In this document: in pieces, positions 9,992 through 21,844 of the stretch | Numbering within the stretch: position 1 is the stretch's first letter | Layout: each line of letters opens with the position of its first letter | Source: Powellomyces hirtus | Lineage: Eukaryota; Chytridiomycota; Chytridiomycetes; Spizellomycetales; Powellomycetaceae | Assembly (NCBI GenBank): GCA_025526995.1 | Contig: JAHLKG010000003.1 | Coordinates: 930,001-994,000, forward strand | Reading direction: 5' to 3' | Length of the DNA stretch: 64,000 nt | Position numbers and translations under genes: made by a program | Notes under the pieces: generated by a model | The model's input: the letters and a program-made list of their open reading frames with translations, nothing else | The model's database searches: none | What the model was told of the DNA's origin: nothing

Positions 9992-12361
9992 TCAGAGTGG
10001 TATTTGCTGCAAGAACCCTTCAGTGCTGCCAACCGTGATGTAGCTCAAGTCCTTCGGAAACCGGACGCATAAGATGCCCAGGTTGAGGACTCGGATCTGT
10101 CGAACACGCGTGGCGTCTTTCACTCGGAATAGCACAACGTTATTGTCGAAAGACCCTGTAGCCAGATACTGTCCATCATCTGAGAAGCAAATCGTGCAGG
10201 CCCAACTCGGTTGAAGGTCAAAAATAGCGAGCTCTTGTCCTGAAAAGTAATCGAATAGTCTCACCGTCGAGTCCCTCGACGTAGTTGCTAGCAGTGACGG
10301 ACGGGAAGTGGCCATGTCTAGAACATAGTCCGTATGCGCTTCTATACACCTGGTGTGACTGATCGCTCGAGAGTTTATCAAAATTTTAAGATCCCACACA
10401 TAAATGCGCTTGTCGAGCCCAGACGTCATTAGAAACCGTCCGTCGTGTGAAAATCTAACCACTTTGACCCATCGGGTATGCTTCTTGATGACGGCTATGC
10501 ATTCTCCGTTGTTGAAATCCCAAAGGCGAATCGTGCAATCCGTAGACCCTGACGCGATATATCGTCCATCTCCCGAGACGTCACAGGTTGTGACGGCATC
10601 CGCATGCCCTCGAAGGGTCCGCTCACAGGAGGCCGATTGCGCATTCCAGACTTTGATGGTTCGGTCAAAAGAGGATGAGACAATGTATGTGTCGTCACGC
10701 GTGAAGTGCACATCCGTCACAATGGACTTATGGCCAACATATTGGGCTAAGCATGTGTGGCCAGTATTGCCACCCGCAGGGCCTGTCGTCAAAGTCGGCT
10801 TGTCAGGCTCTGATGATCCTCCAGGTGCAGATGTATTCGCCCCTGAACTTGCTGCCGGAATTGTAAACAAATTCAACGGTGGTCTGAAATCGTGGATCCG
10901 GATAACACAATCGTATCCTCCAGTCAACCACAAGGAGCTGTCAAATGTAGAGTACTTTGCCGCTTTGACTCCTTCTTTGTGTGCTACCAGGAAGTTTGGA
11001 AACAGGTGGGCATCAACACTTGTAAAAAGTTCATGAAGAAGGGCAAACTTCCGGTAAAGCTTTCGCCACCGATATCGAGGAACCTTCCCATTTTTCGATT
11101 TGCGAAGCGCAATCACTTTCTCCAGCTGTATTTTCAGAAGCTCTGGATGTCGCAGATCCTGTAGTGTGACCTCGGTTGAAAGCTCTTTGTTCAGCAGATC
11201 CCACACGGCCTTCAGCGTGTTCGACACAAAGTCCATAGAGAGCTCTTGTGCCTGGACCGAGTACTTCAAGAATATCTCCTGATTCCCCAGCACTTGCGAA
11301 AACGTCAGAACACAGAACGCTGTGGACAGGCACACTAGGGTGTAGTCCGTTGACCTGTCTATTTGTACGTAAATGTGGTTGATGTCGCTCTGAATCCCTC
11401 GTCGAAGATCATCCTCGCCAGGTGCTTCGTACAGAACGCCTTGACGCACAGAAGGTGCCGCGCCTTCGTCAGCTGCTGCTCCAATTTTTTCTGCATTTTC
11501 CCCCAATGGCGTTTGTAGTTGCCCCATAATGGCATCTGCTCCACCGGAGAGGACAGCACTTTGACCTGCAGTCGATTTACGTCTACTCTGAGAATCATTC
11601 CCAACGTGGCCAAGAACAGAAGCTGGGACTGCTTCGCTGGCTCGTCGACCTTGTGATGAATATGGTTCGATAGTGCTCTCCCTGCGCGAGCGCCCTCCAT
11701 CCGCGCTCAACTGTTGCGCGGCAGTCTTCTTCTTGACAACCATCCCGGGGGATCTTGAGTTGTTCAGGAGCTCATCCATATCCTTATCGAGGGATTCCAT
11801 ACTGCCGCGTTGACTGTCTGTCTCATTGAGTGCGTCGTCCGGGTCCATCGTGTCTCGGCGCTTGTAATGCCAAACTTTGTCCACATCGTCCATTCCCTCT
11901 CCTTCATCCCGGCCGGCTTCTTTTCCATCAAGGCCCATTTCTGTGTTATCTCCAACTTTTGGGATGAGCTCCTCAATATCGAGATAGTAACGCTTTAAAA
12001 CACGCCGGCTCAAACCAAACAGTGTTTCATATGTCTTGCAGATCCTGTCGCATTCCACTCGTTCACCTTCTTCGTCCACATTAATCTCTCTCGGAACGCG
12101 TCGCATGCGGAAATGTTCGGCATTGCCCGTGTTGTCAGTTGCGTCTGTCACATTCCAGCCGTAAAACCAATCACATAGCATGTGATATGCGGAACGGTAG
12201 TCGGCGCTCTCAAGATCGCGCAGATGAAAGTTTGCGATGGATGACGCCAGTGCCTTTGACTTTGCCGGGTCAAACCGCGCAAAAAAATGCGTGAGAAATG
12301 GAACTGGAAGTCGCTCCGCTATGGTGGAAAGGTCATGATAGAGCTTGAGGCACTCCATCGC
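9992..12361 (-). CDS. WD40-repeat protein with an unrecognised N-terminal half
   Basis: One long exon, 789 residues from the first in-frame ATG at 12361; the frame is open to a GTG at 12400, so an upstream exon is possible. The C-terminal 40% holds at least six WD40 units (for example [52 protein letters not shown]), enough for one beta-propeller. The N-terminal half is mostly helical, with a low-complexity Ser/acidic middle; it contains [16 protein letters not shown] and a helical block before the propeller. I considered TAF5 because of the propeller plus helical domain, but the N-terminal signature does not match. Probably a scaffold. Its stop lies 62 bp from the convergent PPIH stop. Confidence 0.72.
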   Translation of the reverse strand, partial: AMECLKLYHDLSTIAERLPVPFLTHFFARFDPAKSKALASSIANFHLRDLESADYRSAYHMLCDWFYGWNVTDATDNTGNAEHFRMRRVPREINVDEEGERVECDRICKTYETLFGLSRRVLKRYYLDIEELIPKVGDNTEMGLDGKEAGRDEGEGMDDVDKVWHYKRRDTMDPDDALNETDSQRGSMESLDKDMDELLNNSRSPGMVVKKKTAAQQLSADGGRSRRESTIEPYSSQGRRASEAVPASVLGHVGNDSQSRRKSTAGQSAVLSGGADAIMGQLQTPLGENAEKIGAAADEGAAPSVRQGVLYEAPGEDDLRRGIQSDINHIYVQIDRSTDYTLVCLSTAFCVLTFSQVLGNQEIFLKYSVQAQELSMDFVSNTLKAVWDLLNKELSTEVTLQDLRHPELLKIQLEKVIALRKSKNGKVPRYRWRKLYRKFALLHELFTSVDAHLFPNFLVAHKEGVKAAKYSTFDSSLWLTGGYDCVIRIHDFRPPLNLFTIPAASSGANTSAPGGSSEPDKPTLTTGPAGGNTGHTCLAQYVGHKSIVTDVHFTRDDTYIVSSSFDRTIKVWNAQSASCERTLRGHADAVTTCDVSGDGRYIASGSTDCTIRLWDFNNGECIAVIKKHTRWVKVVRFSHDGRFLMTSGLDKRIYVWDLKILINSRAISHTRCIEAHTDYVLDMATSRPSLLATTSRDSTVRLFDYFSGQELAIFDLQPSWACTICFSDDGQYLATGSFDNNVVLFRVKDATRVRQIRVLNLGILCVRFPKDLSYITVGSTEGFLQQIPL

Positions 12362-12566
12362 AAGAAGTTCCCCGCAGGTCTCCAATAACCCGTCAGTCAC
12401 GCAACGAACGAAATTTGACAGGAGCCACGCTTTGCGTAATCAGCCTCCGCTTGATGTTGCCCCGCTTGGGCCATCGTTTGACCAAAGCCACGTTTACGGT
12501 GAAGTATTTTTGTTACACTGCTGTTTACGCTTCACACTTCCTTGGACGGATTCATTTGGCAGAATA

Positions 12567-14048
12567 ATGACATACTCCATATTTACTCTCGCTGCAGCAT
12601 CGGCAACTCTGTTTGCAGTGGCAGCCAACCTGTTTCCTAATCAATTGGAAAGCCTTGGTGTTTCTGGAGACTGGATTCGAGAACCGCAAGTGCAAAGGAC
12701 AAGGAGAGCTCCAGGTAATTTGACAATGGTAGAGCAAAAGGAAATGCTATATGTTCAATTCTTAATACCCCCTCGCGATGACTCAGTGCGAATCACACAG
12801 CCAAAATCCAGCAGCGATTGCTTAAACCCTTCATTTGGTCACGCGGGATCATTATTTCAAGTTTTTGTTCGCGATTCGTTCAATGGGTCAATCGAGGGTG
12901 GAATCGTACATGGTAAAAACTTTGGCGCTCATTATCAACTGGTCGCTTTTAATCTTTAACACATGCTCATGATTGCTTTGATGTGCATTTAAGGCCGGTT
13001 GGCAGTAGGCGGTGATGCACAGCTTACCAACTGGTCAATTGGCAGTGCCATCTTCCCGCAATCCCAAGGATGCCCCACACTGATTGAGGCTCAGATATAC
13101 CCGTATGCGCTTACCACAGGCTCGTCGGTTACTATGAGGGACGGGGATGTTGTCAATGGATATCTGGGGGTTTCCGAAGCCGAATCAGCGCCTGTCAATG
13201 ATATTGGTGAAGATGTCGTTGAAAAGTTGAGGAGACGGAGATGCGGCGTTCAAAAGATGGAAGAGCAGGAGTTTGACTTCACGCAGACTCAATTGGAGCT
13301 GGAGAGTATCTCCTTCTCACTATACGGTCTGGACCAGACCGTCCGGGTTGCGGTAGACTACTCGCCACCAGTAAAAACAATCATGAAATTGGAGGGAAAA
13401 GTGACGGAGATTGTGTATATAGATGCCGAAGCTTTGATGCAATCAAAAGTTGTTGGTGAGTTTGGTTGAGCTCGAGCGGGTATAGTGTGGAGCACCCATT
13501 AATTGATGCGTCGCGGTTCTTCTCTAGCTGTATCATCCAAACCAGTACGACTCACCCCTGGCATTACTGTTGTTATCAACGTCTTTGGAGAAGGACCCAT
13601 CGATATGATTGGAACGGATACCAGCATCTTAGCGTTTGCTAATAAAGTAATCTGGAATTTCCAAGAGGCTCGATCTCTGTATTTTGAGGATTTGGATTGG
13701 TACGGCACAATTCTAGCACCGCACGCTCATGTTGGTAAGGAAACAATTGACTACTCGGAAAACTGTTTGACCAAGTCAGCCCCACTTTGTTCCTAGCACT
13801 CACTGATTTTTCTTCTTTATGTAGAGGCAAAGTCCGCGCGGGTACTGGGTGGCATATATGCCAGGTCGTTCTCTGGAAGCGCATCAATCAAGCCTCCTGC
13901 GTTTGACGGATGTCTTCCGTTAGGCCACGTACCGTCCAAGCTTCTTGTTCGCAGAAAGCGTCGCGGATTTGAGGATGCGACAACAGTCACAGTAACCAAA
14001 ACGATAACCGTGACCAAAAGTGCACCGTGTACTATAGGATCAATCTGA
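12567..14048 (+). CDS. Secreted choice-of-anchor A domain protein
   Basis: Four exons (12567-12897, 12994-13455, 13528-13734, 13825-14048) give 407 residues. A signal peptide is visible (MTYSIFTLAAASATLFAVAA). The body matches the choice-of-anchor A / ice-binding-like adhesive fold: FQVFVRDSFNGSIEGRLAVGGDAQLTN begins the domain, VINVFGEGPIDM and VIWNFQEA lie in its second half, and GTILAPHAHV followed by GGIYARSF closes it. The last 50 residues are basic then Thr/Val rich (TVTVTKTITVTK) with no GPI signal or transmembrane helix. The family is best known from bacterial surface proteins; function is probably adhesion or cell-wall association. Four in-phase introns sites show it is resident in this genome, not contamination. 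Starts 205 bp from the WD40 gene, divergent. Confidence 0.82.
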
Positions 14049-14182
14049 TCAAGCATGACATAAGAGGAGAGCCACCAAGTTACTCTACTTTCTGTAACGA
14101 ACATTTTTATTTGATACCTATGCTTGAAAATATTTGCACCGCACAACAATTCATTAAGGGATGGACGCGTAACTAAGCCCTG

Positions 14183-15932
14183 ATGACTAAGCAACACTCC
14201 ATCAGTCATCCCCAAAATAAACCCTCCGAGAAGAACAGACTAATTGCGTTTTGCGCCAAAATGAACACCGATACCCTTTCCTCTGAGGAAGCTCCCAAAA
14301 AACATGAAAAGGACCCATTTGATTCCGCAGGAATCATAATGCAGTTAAATCTGGGCACGATGACTGCCGAAAATGTGTTAGCAGAAGACGGCGTGGTGAA
14401 AACGGACCACGCTGTGGATGCGATCGTTCCGGAGGGTCCCACCGATGTCACAATGACGGCAGGATCAACGAAGCTTCCTCCATCACTCAGCGACAAAGAG
14501 GAAACTTTCGAAAACAAACCTGAAGCTGCTCATTACCTCCCGGCGGCTGACGTAGCGCCAATATCTTTGGCCGACACCGTTTCGCCACCTTCACGTACCG
14601 CCCCGGATCAATTTGTGCCAGCTGGTGACGAACAATCCGACGGAGCTGGTCTGATACAGCGATTGATGGAGGACCTTACTCGCGATAAGATTTTTGCACA
14701 AACCTCTGACATAGAGGTGGAATATACCGAGTACAGTAGTAGGGACGTGCATTTCGACGAACATGAGGCACAGGCAGCAGAACCAACAACAGAAAAGAGC
14801 TTGCTCATAACGTCCGCCACAGTTATAGATCTGCCTAAACATCCAGAGCAGTCTGCAAATGAATCGGCATCATTGTCCGCAGCGATCCCACCAGGGCCCT
14901 CACCAAAGACAAACCAAAGTCTGCTGCCACAGCATATCTCACGACAGAAAGAGTCACGGTTTGCATCGGCGGAGCTAGATGCGAATATTGCGCGAGCTCC
15001 AGAAACCGTAAGCCCATCACGAGCTACGACGGCGCGAACAAGTAAAGCGGGGAGTCGCCAGACCTCTGGACGAAAACATCCGCCACGAACGCTTGGAACG
15101 CCTATGACAATCTTTACGAAGAAGGGCCTTTCATTTGAAGGTGGGTTTGAGATCGTGCTCATGGTAACAGCTCTCCTCCTTTCACGCCATATTAAGAGAT
15201 TACATCTAAACAGTGCGTCCCGATCGAAGACCGGGTCTGGTGGATGACATGCGGGCAGTACTTGCCTCCAACACCAATCGCGGTGATGAATCTCAGGGAG
15301 GAATTCCACTGAAAGGCCCTGAGCTGCCGTCAATAGATTGCAGACCGCCACCAAGCTGGTTCCGAAAACGATATCCAGCTACGCCACAAAAGCTCCGTAC
15401 TTCGTACGAAAACTTTTCGGTATACTCTCAGCCTTTGCCACTCGCTCGAGCAAATTCAGCACCTGTACAGAGCACCATACAGCGACATCAGCTTCTGAGG
15501 GAACTCCGTACTCGCCGCGACACTGCGTTATCGGAAAACTATCTCGGCTTCCCGGGCGTCAGCCCTCAAGCATTCACGCATCACATCACCGCCCTACAAA
15601 AGAACGGGCGATTTGATTCACCTTTTTGCCAGGCGCTTGCGCCGACCGTCAACATCTTCCATCCATGTCATCAGACATTCTCCTTGCTTGGTAAAATACA
15701 CTGGCAGGAGGAGGATAGAAATCTGCCCCGTTGCCATTCACCGCAATACTGGAAAGCGGCAAAGCACAAACCAGCTGCAGTTTCGCCTTCAAATAACACC
15801 CAACCCCATCAGCTCCGCACGCCGTCTTTGCGAGACCTGGTGCCTACAATACGGCCGGCAAAGAGTGTGTTTCCACACCAACAGCGACGAGTCACTCAGT
15901 CTAAATATGTAATACCTCCAGATAACGTTTAG
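14183..15932 (+). CDS. Unrecognised, largely disordered protein
   Basis: Two exons (14183-15140, 15214-15932) joined in phase give 558 residues; an alternative start is the ATG at 14261. The first 310 residues are Ser/Thr/Ala/Glu rich with no predicted fold. The second half is basic and Pro/Gln/Arg rich, with islands of likely conserved order such as RPPPSWFRKRYPATPQKL, the segment around NYLGFPGVSPQAFTHH, and GKIHWQEEDRNLPR. These short Pro-Tyr-Trp islands resemble microtubule-associated or axonemal proteins, but that is only an impression. No signal peptide or membrane segment. I do not recognise a family. A 248-codon antisense frame at 14608-15354 is a shadow. Confidence 0.6.
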
Positions 15933-16032
15933 ACAGAAAAATTAGTTTCGATTCAATAGCAGGTTCTATTTACAAGCTACTCAGTTGCATCTCGTCTAGT
16001 GATTCATTTCAAACCGGACGCTGTCTCAGTAG

Positions 16033-17492
16033 TCAGACCGTGGCAAACTCCACGCCTGTCAAGGCCCAGCGTCGCACTAGGCCTTCGCCATAACCATGCT
16101 CAATGGTTGCGATAGCAAAACGCCCGTCACGGACGGGCCCGGGATTGATGATTGGTATAGACCCGAGGTGAGATAATCCCCATGCCGAATGCGAATGACC
16201 ATGGACATGAAACAGCATTCCGGATATAGCGACCTTTTTCCGGGGAGTTGTCCCTTCCGGCTCAGCATTTCGGCCATGTCTACGGTTCCCATCCCTATTG
16301 TAAGTGATCTCCGTGATGCCTTGGTAGAAAGGTGAAGACATGGAGACTTGTAGTTCGTGACTGCCGGATTCTATCCGAGTGTTTGGCCCCTCGTGAGGAG
16401 TTTTGTTGATATCAGTTGTTCCTGGGCAAAAGCTCAGCGTATGATTCTCGTTAGATCCTCACATAGTTCGTCAGCTTACCAACGCCAGCGGGCCCGCAAT
16501 GAGTAACCAATATGTGCGTATCAGGGTCGGTGTTTGTTGGAATTTTATGCGACGCGTTGCTTAGGACATTTGCTCCGGGAAGGATATGTCTTTTCCGTCT
16601 CATGACATCACTGATTCCGCTTCCGAAATCCTTTTCCGAGTAAGGATAACCTAGATGATTTTAAACATTTGGGTTGGGGCCTTCCACTGGCACAATATGC
16701 ATGCGTACCGGGATGTGCCGCGACACGAGCATGGTGATGGTACAGAGTTTGTGGAACAGAGCCTCCGAAGCCACCCATGAGGAGATTAGGTGCTAGAACC
16801 AACATCTGGAGAGTCTGAACGTCCGAGCGAACAAGGCAGGTGACTCCAAAAATAAAGTTCAAACTTACCCAGGCGAACGAGGCGTCCATGAAAGTTAACT
16901 GCACCTAAGGCATGTTGCATGCGTTGCCACAGGGGGGATTCGCTGACGGTGCCATCCTCTTGCGTGCCAGCTGTCCGTGGTATAGACCGCGCCGGATGAA
17001 AATCAGGAAAAGCCTCCGCTGGGTCGTGGTTACCTGAGCCAGACATTCAAATTTTAACAAACCTGACATCGCGCAAGACTCAACACTTCTGTTCACTCTG
17101 TACCCGGTATATAATAGAGATTGGGTGTAATCTGCCGAAGACCCTCCAGGACAGCTTTGAATTCCTGCTCTTCCTGCTGCTTTCTGGCTTTGGCCAGCAT
17201 ATCCGCTGCACGTCGTAAAGATTGGCTAACAGTAGACGGCGAATGTGTCGAGTTTCGAGCCGGTATGGAAGAGGCGAAACCATGCTGTTCATGGTTCACG
17301 TTGACGAGATCCCCACACAATATTGTCATGTCCGGCCTGGAAATCGAGTGAACTTTCGGCCAAGGATAGCCCACGTCTCAATAAACGTTCTTACTTGATG
17401 CGCCGTTGCTGCAGCCACATGCCCATGCGGTAGACATTTTCCACCTTCGAGTGCACATCCGATGCAAGGAGTATCCGCGACACTACGGACAT
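16033..17492 (-). CDS. Calcineurin-like metallophosphatase
   Basis: Six exons (17492-17395, 17336-17104, 17033-16869, 16792-16709, 16650-16480, 16421-16033) give 379 residues. All five metallophosphatase motifs appear in order: D-x-H in LASDVHS, GD in TILCGDLVNV, GNHD in IPGNHDPAEAF, a metal-binding His in VTHCGPAGVG, and GHSH in HVHGHSHSAW. These bind a di-metal centre that cleaves phosphate mono- or diesters. The protein resembles the small cytosolic phosphodiesterase group (LAPNLLMGGFGGSVP, GYPYSEKDFG) rather than purple acid phosphatases; the substrate is unknown. No signal peptide. Its start is 160 bp from NAA20 on the other strand, so the two share a promoter region. Confidence 0.85.
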
Positions 17493-17652
17493 GTGAAGAT
17501 CCTGAGCAAATGTTGGTAGCAAATTGACAGGTTGCTGTCAAAACGGAAACCGTCGGCGCATGTGGCTTGGTCGCAGCGGGTATCGCCTTGTTGCAGTGAC
17601 TTGCACTTCCCGTTCACCAACATCCAAGGGCAACTCCATCAGCCTTTGCGAG

Positions 17653-18561
17653 ATGACTACTCTTCGGCGCTTTGTTGCGGATGACTTGTTTACGTTTAAT
17701 AACGTGTAAGGCTCCTAAGGAGCATCTAACGTGGTTGTTGACTCACTCACAATTTCTCTTCTTACAGTAACCTCGACCCGTTGACGGAGACTGTAAGTGT
17801 CTCACGGAGGCAGGCAGAATTAGCACGCCGCGAACTGATGACGTCTATCCAGTATAATATTTCATTTTATCTTCAATACATGGCCCAATGGCCAGACTAC
17901 TTTGTGGCAGCCGAAGCTCCTAATGAGTCCTGCATGGGATATGGTGGGCGTCGCTGTTCAAGCATGCGCCACGGATCTCCCCCTAATGTATCTTTGCATG
18001 ATGCCTTAGTGATGGGGAAAGCGGAGGGCATGGGTAAACTATGGCATGGTCATGTCACTGCTGTGACGGTAGCCCCGGAATACCGACGTCTTGGCCTCGC
18101 GGAAGAGCTTATGGAAATTCTGGAAACCGTCTCCGAAAAGATGTGAGAGCCATTACGGTCAACCACCTGTTGTTATGTCGTCCGCTTACCCGCGCTTACC
18201 CGCGTTTGCAGTTACAATGGATTTTTCGTTGATCTGTTTGTTCGGGTGTCAAATAAGGTGGCCATAGGGATGTACGAAAAATTTGGATATACTGTATACA
18301 GACGAGTATTGGGATATTATTCTGGAGCCGATCCTGAAGATGCTTTTGGTAAGCTTGCACACTTACTGTTGTTTTCATAAGTCACGTTGACTTATGCGAT
18401 GGGCTGTTAGACATGCGGAAGGCCTTACCACGGGATGTGAGAAAGGAGAGTATAGGTATGGAGGAAAGGAGGAACCAGATGTCGTTTATTACCCACTCTA
18501 ACGAAATTTGCGCTTAGTACCGTTACCGTACCCCGTCCGGCCCGAGGATCTGGAATGGTGA
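17653..18561 (+). CDS. NAA20: NatB catalytic subunit, N-alpha-acetyltransferase 20
   Basis: Seven exons (17653-17705, 17768-17792, 17853-17943, 18010-18142, 18212-18348, 18411-18455, 18518-18561) give 175 residues, near the 178 of human NAA20. The start MTTLRRFVADDLFTFNNVN and the segment DPLTETYNISFYLQYMA are hallmark NatB sequence. The GNAT acetyl-CoA motif is RRLGLA in VAPEYRRLGLAEELME. FFVDLFVRVSNKVAIGMY is nearly invariant in the family, and the C-terminus VPLPYPVRPEDLEW is preserved. Known role: co-translational acetylation of Met-Asp, Met-Glu, Met-Asn and Met-Gln N-termini, working with NAA25. Confidence 0.95.
18184..18203 (+). repeat. Tandem 10-bp duplication in a NAA20 intron
   Basis: GCTTACCCGC occurs twice in immediate succession, just before the acceptor of the 18143-18211 intron. 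It looks like a slippage duplication and adds extra donor-like TTACC text, with no visible effect on the splice. Confidence 0.8.
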
Positions 18562-18621
18562 GCGGACAAGATGCGAAGACTATTGCGGATGATAGGATCA
18601 ATGTACTTGAATTATAAATGT

Positions 18622-20646
18622 TTACATGTAACTGATGCCAATGCCAAATTGGAATCCGGGCTTTATCCGATCGGTCATCCCTGCGGCGAGTGGCAGGCAG
18701 TAGTTCATCTCTAGGCGTAAAATACTGAAGCGCACAGCCAAGCCCAAACCCGCCGACACACTAGGCGATGCGATTAATCGCTGAGCGTTTTGCTGTACTG
18801 TGTCCCCTATAATGTATGTTCGGCAAATCAACGAATGAACGATGTTGTGGCTCGGGGTGCGACATTACCTGTGTTGATAGGCACTAACGTCCCACTATTT
18901 ACAAAGAAATGGCCCTTCATAGGTTTGTCGACCAAGTACGGGAGTGGCGTAAACAGACTCAGTCCCGCTCCCCAGTAGGCGTCGCCCCCAATGGCGTCTT
19001 CTACGAGTGATGAAAGTTTAGAAATGTCCATAGAGCATCTACGGAAGAATGTGTTTGTTTACTTTTATCCATGGGTCCAATGCCGCTTTGACGGAACCCG
19101 CGAATCGAGTTAGGGCCTCCAAACAGGAAACGATCATTGACTCTTGTCCTTTGTCCCAAAAGAGGAAGCACCAGTCCCCCGCGTATCGACGTCGCCAAAG
19201 TCTTCAACATCCCGCGTGTTAGGAGATATCATGTTCGCGGAGTACGGTTGGATTCTATACTTACAAAACCATTGCCCAACGAAAAAGCCCATTGTCCTTC
19301 TGCTTCTCCTTTCACGAACTTGACATCCCCGCCCAGCCCGGACAGTTCCTACGACAGTCATCTTGGATCAGGCAATCCCACATTTATCAAGCACATATGA
19401 CGTCGTACCTCACGCGTCCTCACATAGGATCCCGCCGTTGGTAGCATAGGATCATTTCGGTGGTCTCGGCTGTATATGTGGCTGATCGCTGATTTCAATG
19501 TGTGGCCAGCATCCTGTCGCACGCTGACGAACGCATGGAATATGAATGATGCTCCGGGAGCAGGACTTCTTGGGCGTTAGAGTACCAACCTCCAAGATGC
19601 ATCTTGGGCAACGTTGTGCAAGTGTCTCCAAGCTACGTCGTATGCAAACTCATGGTTTCCGTAGTACGGATCGGCCGTCTGCGGAATGGGACGTCAGACT
19701 TGAGAGCCCACTCGCACCAAGTCCAATCAGAATCCATACCTTGTAGCGCGCTGCCAAGCCCTTTGCCTGCTCTTCGTGAGACATATGCAGCAGCATGTTG
19801 CGGTTTGTACTATAGGCCGCAAACTCTATTCTAGCATCTGGGTCGGCGCGGTTGGGTCGCTTGAAGGTGGGTGTAGGAATGAGCGGTTTGCTGCATAGCA
19901 CCTGTGCAATGAGAGTGAGTGAGCGATTCACAGATAATCTTGCCGACTTCCATCCTCCTACTTGGAAGTAACTTCCAGTTTCACTCGTGAACGCAGCGGC
20001 AGACTCGTTCAAAGCCACGCTCGGCTGAACTGCATACGAAGCATTGGCTTCGAGGCACTCTCCAGCCCCAAGAGCATTCGAAATCTTGGTCGTGACATTC
20101 TTCAATGGATGACATAAAGTGAGATCTCAGCTCACAGCAATGGGGTACTGTGCAACGTCTGGCTAACCGTGGTCGTATCATAGTTGGAGAAGTCCGCACC
20201 GGTCCTCGCATAAAACCGAGGTCCTTCCTTGACGGTCAGAACCACATCAACAAGCTCACCGCTGGCTCCAAATGAATCTGTAGGGGTGTCTAGTGTGACA
20301 CCGACGTCTCGGAAAACCCCCAATCTGCCCAGGCGCTGACAGGCTTCGCGAGATTCCGCCACTATGTCGCCCAGGTTCTGCGACTCCAAAATGGGCTTCA
20401 CAAGAGCTTCCACCACTGATCTTCGGGTGTGTTCAACCCCTTCGATTCGTATAGAATTGACATGCAGCGCTCGTTCCTGTGAGTTTGTAACCTTGAAAAA
20501 GATACGAGTTATGTATGAGGGAGCCCGTCCTGACAGAATACAGGTGGAACCGCATTTTTTACCAGATCCTTTAGACGGCGAGACTCCCGCTGGATCTCAA
20601 AGATAGCGTCGGTTCCGGACGCTGCGGATGGCGGAATCTGCTCCAT
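18622..20646 (-). CDS. SAM50: SAM50/Tob55, mitochondrial outer-membrane beta-barrel insertase
   Basis: Ten exons (20646-20542, 20491-20168, 20099-19962, 19901-19740, 19678-19590, 19523-19409, 19348-19265, 19201-19063, 19000-18869, 18806-18622) give 490 residues in a continuous frame. The N-terminal half has a POTRA-like domain (HVNSIRIEGVEHTRRSVVEA ... LVDVVLTVKEGPRF). The barrel contains the Omp85 signatures RFLFGGPNSIRGFRQSGIGP, with the essential RGF tripeptide, and GGDAYWGAGLSLFTPLP. The last strand FQFGIGISYM ends in an aromatic-hydrophobic beta-signal. Known role: core of the SAM complex, which folds porin, Tom40 and Sam50 itself. The 20167-20100 intron has a weak donor (GTTAGC), the least certain junction. 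Confidence 0.92.
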
Positions 20647-21024
20647 GTTAGTCCAGCTCTACTGAGACTGTGTATGTATTGCCAATGTCAAATTCTATTC
20701 CAGCCCTTTGCCGAGATCTGCCAATCATTCAGTTTACAGCCTTGGGTGACTCACCTGTCAGTTTCCGACGGACCTTAATTCAGTATTGCTTACGTGACTA
20801 TCCGCCACTAGCATCACGTGAGACGAATGGCGCAGGGAGTTTGTTTTCTTTCAGTCACGCCCCTTTTGCAAACCAGCCGAGTCATTTGGCACAGTCAGTC
20901 GACGGATGCGTTTCTTTCTTGCTTGCTGACCGCTGAACCTCAATAGCCGAGACAGATTTCGTTGTAGAATCTCTTGGTTCGAGTCCTCCCTTCCTTTCAC
21001 CGTCGCTCAACACTTCGATAAACC
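20647..21024. promoter_or_regulatory. Shared SAM50/eL21 start region
   Basis: 378-bp divergent promoter interval. It contains the palindrome TCACGTGA at 20814-20821 and pyrimidine-rich tracts near the eL21 side. A GGTTCGAGTCC at about 20977 resembles a tRNA B-box, but no tRNA fold surrounds it. Confidence 0.4.
20814..20821. promoter_or_regulatory. TCACGTGA palindrome between SAM50 and eL21
   Basis: Same eight-base palindrome as in the APH1/PPIH interval, about midway between the two divergent start codons. A candidate bHLH-type site; assignment is inference. Confidence 0.3.
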
Positions 21025-21844
21025 ATGCCTCACTCATTCGGTACGTTGCACCACCGGCCAGACCGCCGCCGGGCTGGCGAAAGGAGATCCGCCGACAGTC
21101 GACAGAATCATGGAGTGGAAATTGTGGACTAAGTTTGTTGATTTCGTTCATCTCAACAGGTGCACGAGCCCGTACCAGGCATCTTTTTGCCCGCAACTTC
21201 CGTGAGAAGGGTTCCATCCCCCTTTCCACCTACCTGAAGACCTACAAGGTCGGCGACATTGTCGACATTAAGGCCAACGGTGCGATTCACAAGGGTATGC
21301 CCCACAAGTTCTACCACGGGTACGTTAGGAGGCTGCATACCACGACGGAGAGAAGAGGGTAGAGGGAGACCTGAGATTGACTTTCTGTCGATTTTAGTAA
21401 AACTGGTATCATCTACAACGTTACCAAGTCCGCCGTCGGTATCATTGTGCACAAGCAGGTCGGCAACCGATACATGGAGAAGCGAGTGAACATCCGTGTT
21501 GAGCACATCAAGCACTCCAACTGCCGATTGGACTTCCTGCGTCGTGTTAAGGCTAACGCCGCCGCGAAGAAGGAGGCCAAGGAGAAGGGAGGTGCGTTTC
21601 AATGCTGAAATTGGGGCAGGCTTGGTTTGTTGGACACGTCAAACTCACAAATGTGCTCCCCTTCTAGTTTCCTTCAACTTGAAGCGTCAGCCCGTTGGAC
21701 CCGTGAAGGCTCACCACGTGTCGACCAAGGACAACCGCCCCACGACCATCACCCCCGTTGCATACGAAGGTATGCTGCTCGTTCGTCTTGGTTTTTGCCG
21801 TTCATGCGACTAATTGCGTCCTCTGTCCAATAGCTCTGGTTTAA
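21025..21844 (+). CDS. RPL21: Cytosolic large-subunit ribosomal protein eL21
   Basis: Five exons (21025-21040, 21160-21319, 21398-21591, 21668-21769, 21834-21844) give 160 residues, exactly the usual eukaryotic length. The protein starts [19 protein letters not shown], continues with [20 protein letters not shown] and [18 protein letters not shown], and ends ITPVAYEALV; all are near-invariant in eL21. Known role: structural protein of the 60S subunit. The very short first (16 nt) and last (11 nt) coding exons are typical of intron-rich ribosomal protein genes. The last exon contributes only Ala-Leu-Val and the stop. Confidence 0.97.

Noticed and set aside
9992..12361. TAF5 identity for the WD40 protein
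   Set aside because: The propeller alone is not diagnostic, and the N-terminal half lacks the TAF5 NTD2 signature and LisH motif.
14608..15354. 248-codon minus-strand open frame
   Set aside because: Antisense to the two-exon disordered protein; its sense strand splices cleanly, while the antisense frame has no domain or splice pattern.
20905..20995. GGTTCGAGTCC at about 20977, like a tRNA B-box
   Set aside because: The bases flanking the putative T-loop do not pair, and no acceptor or anticodon stem can be drawn around it.
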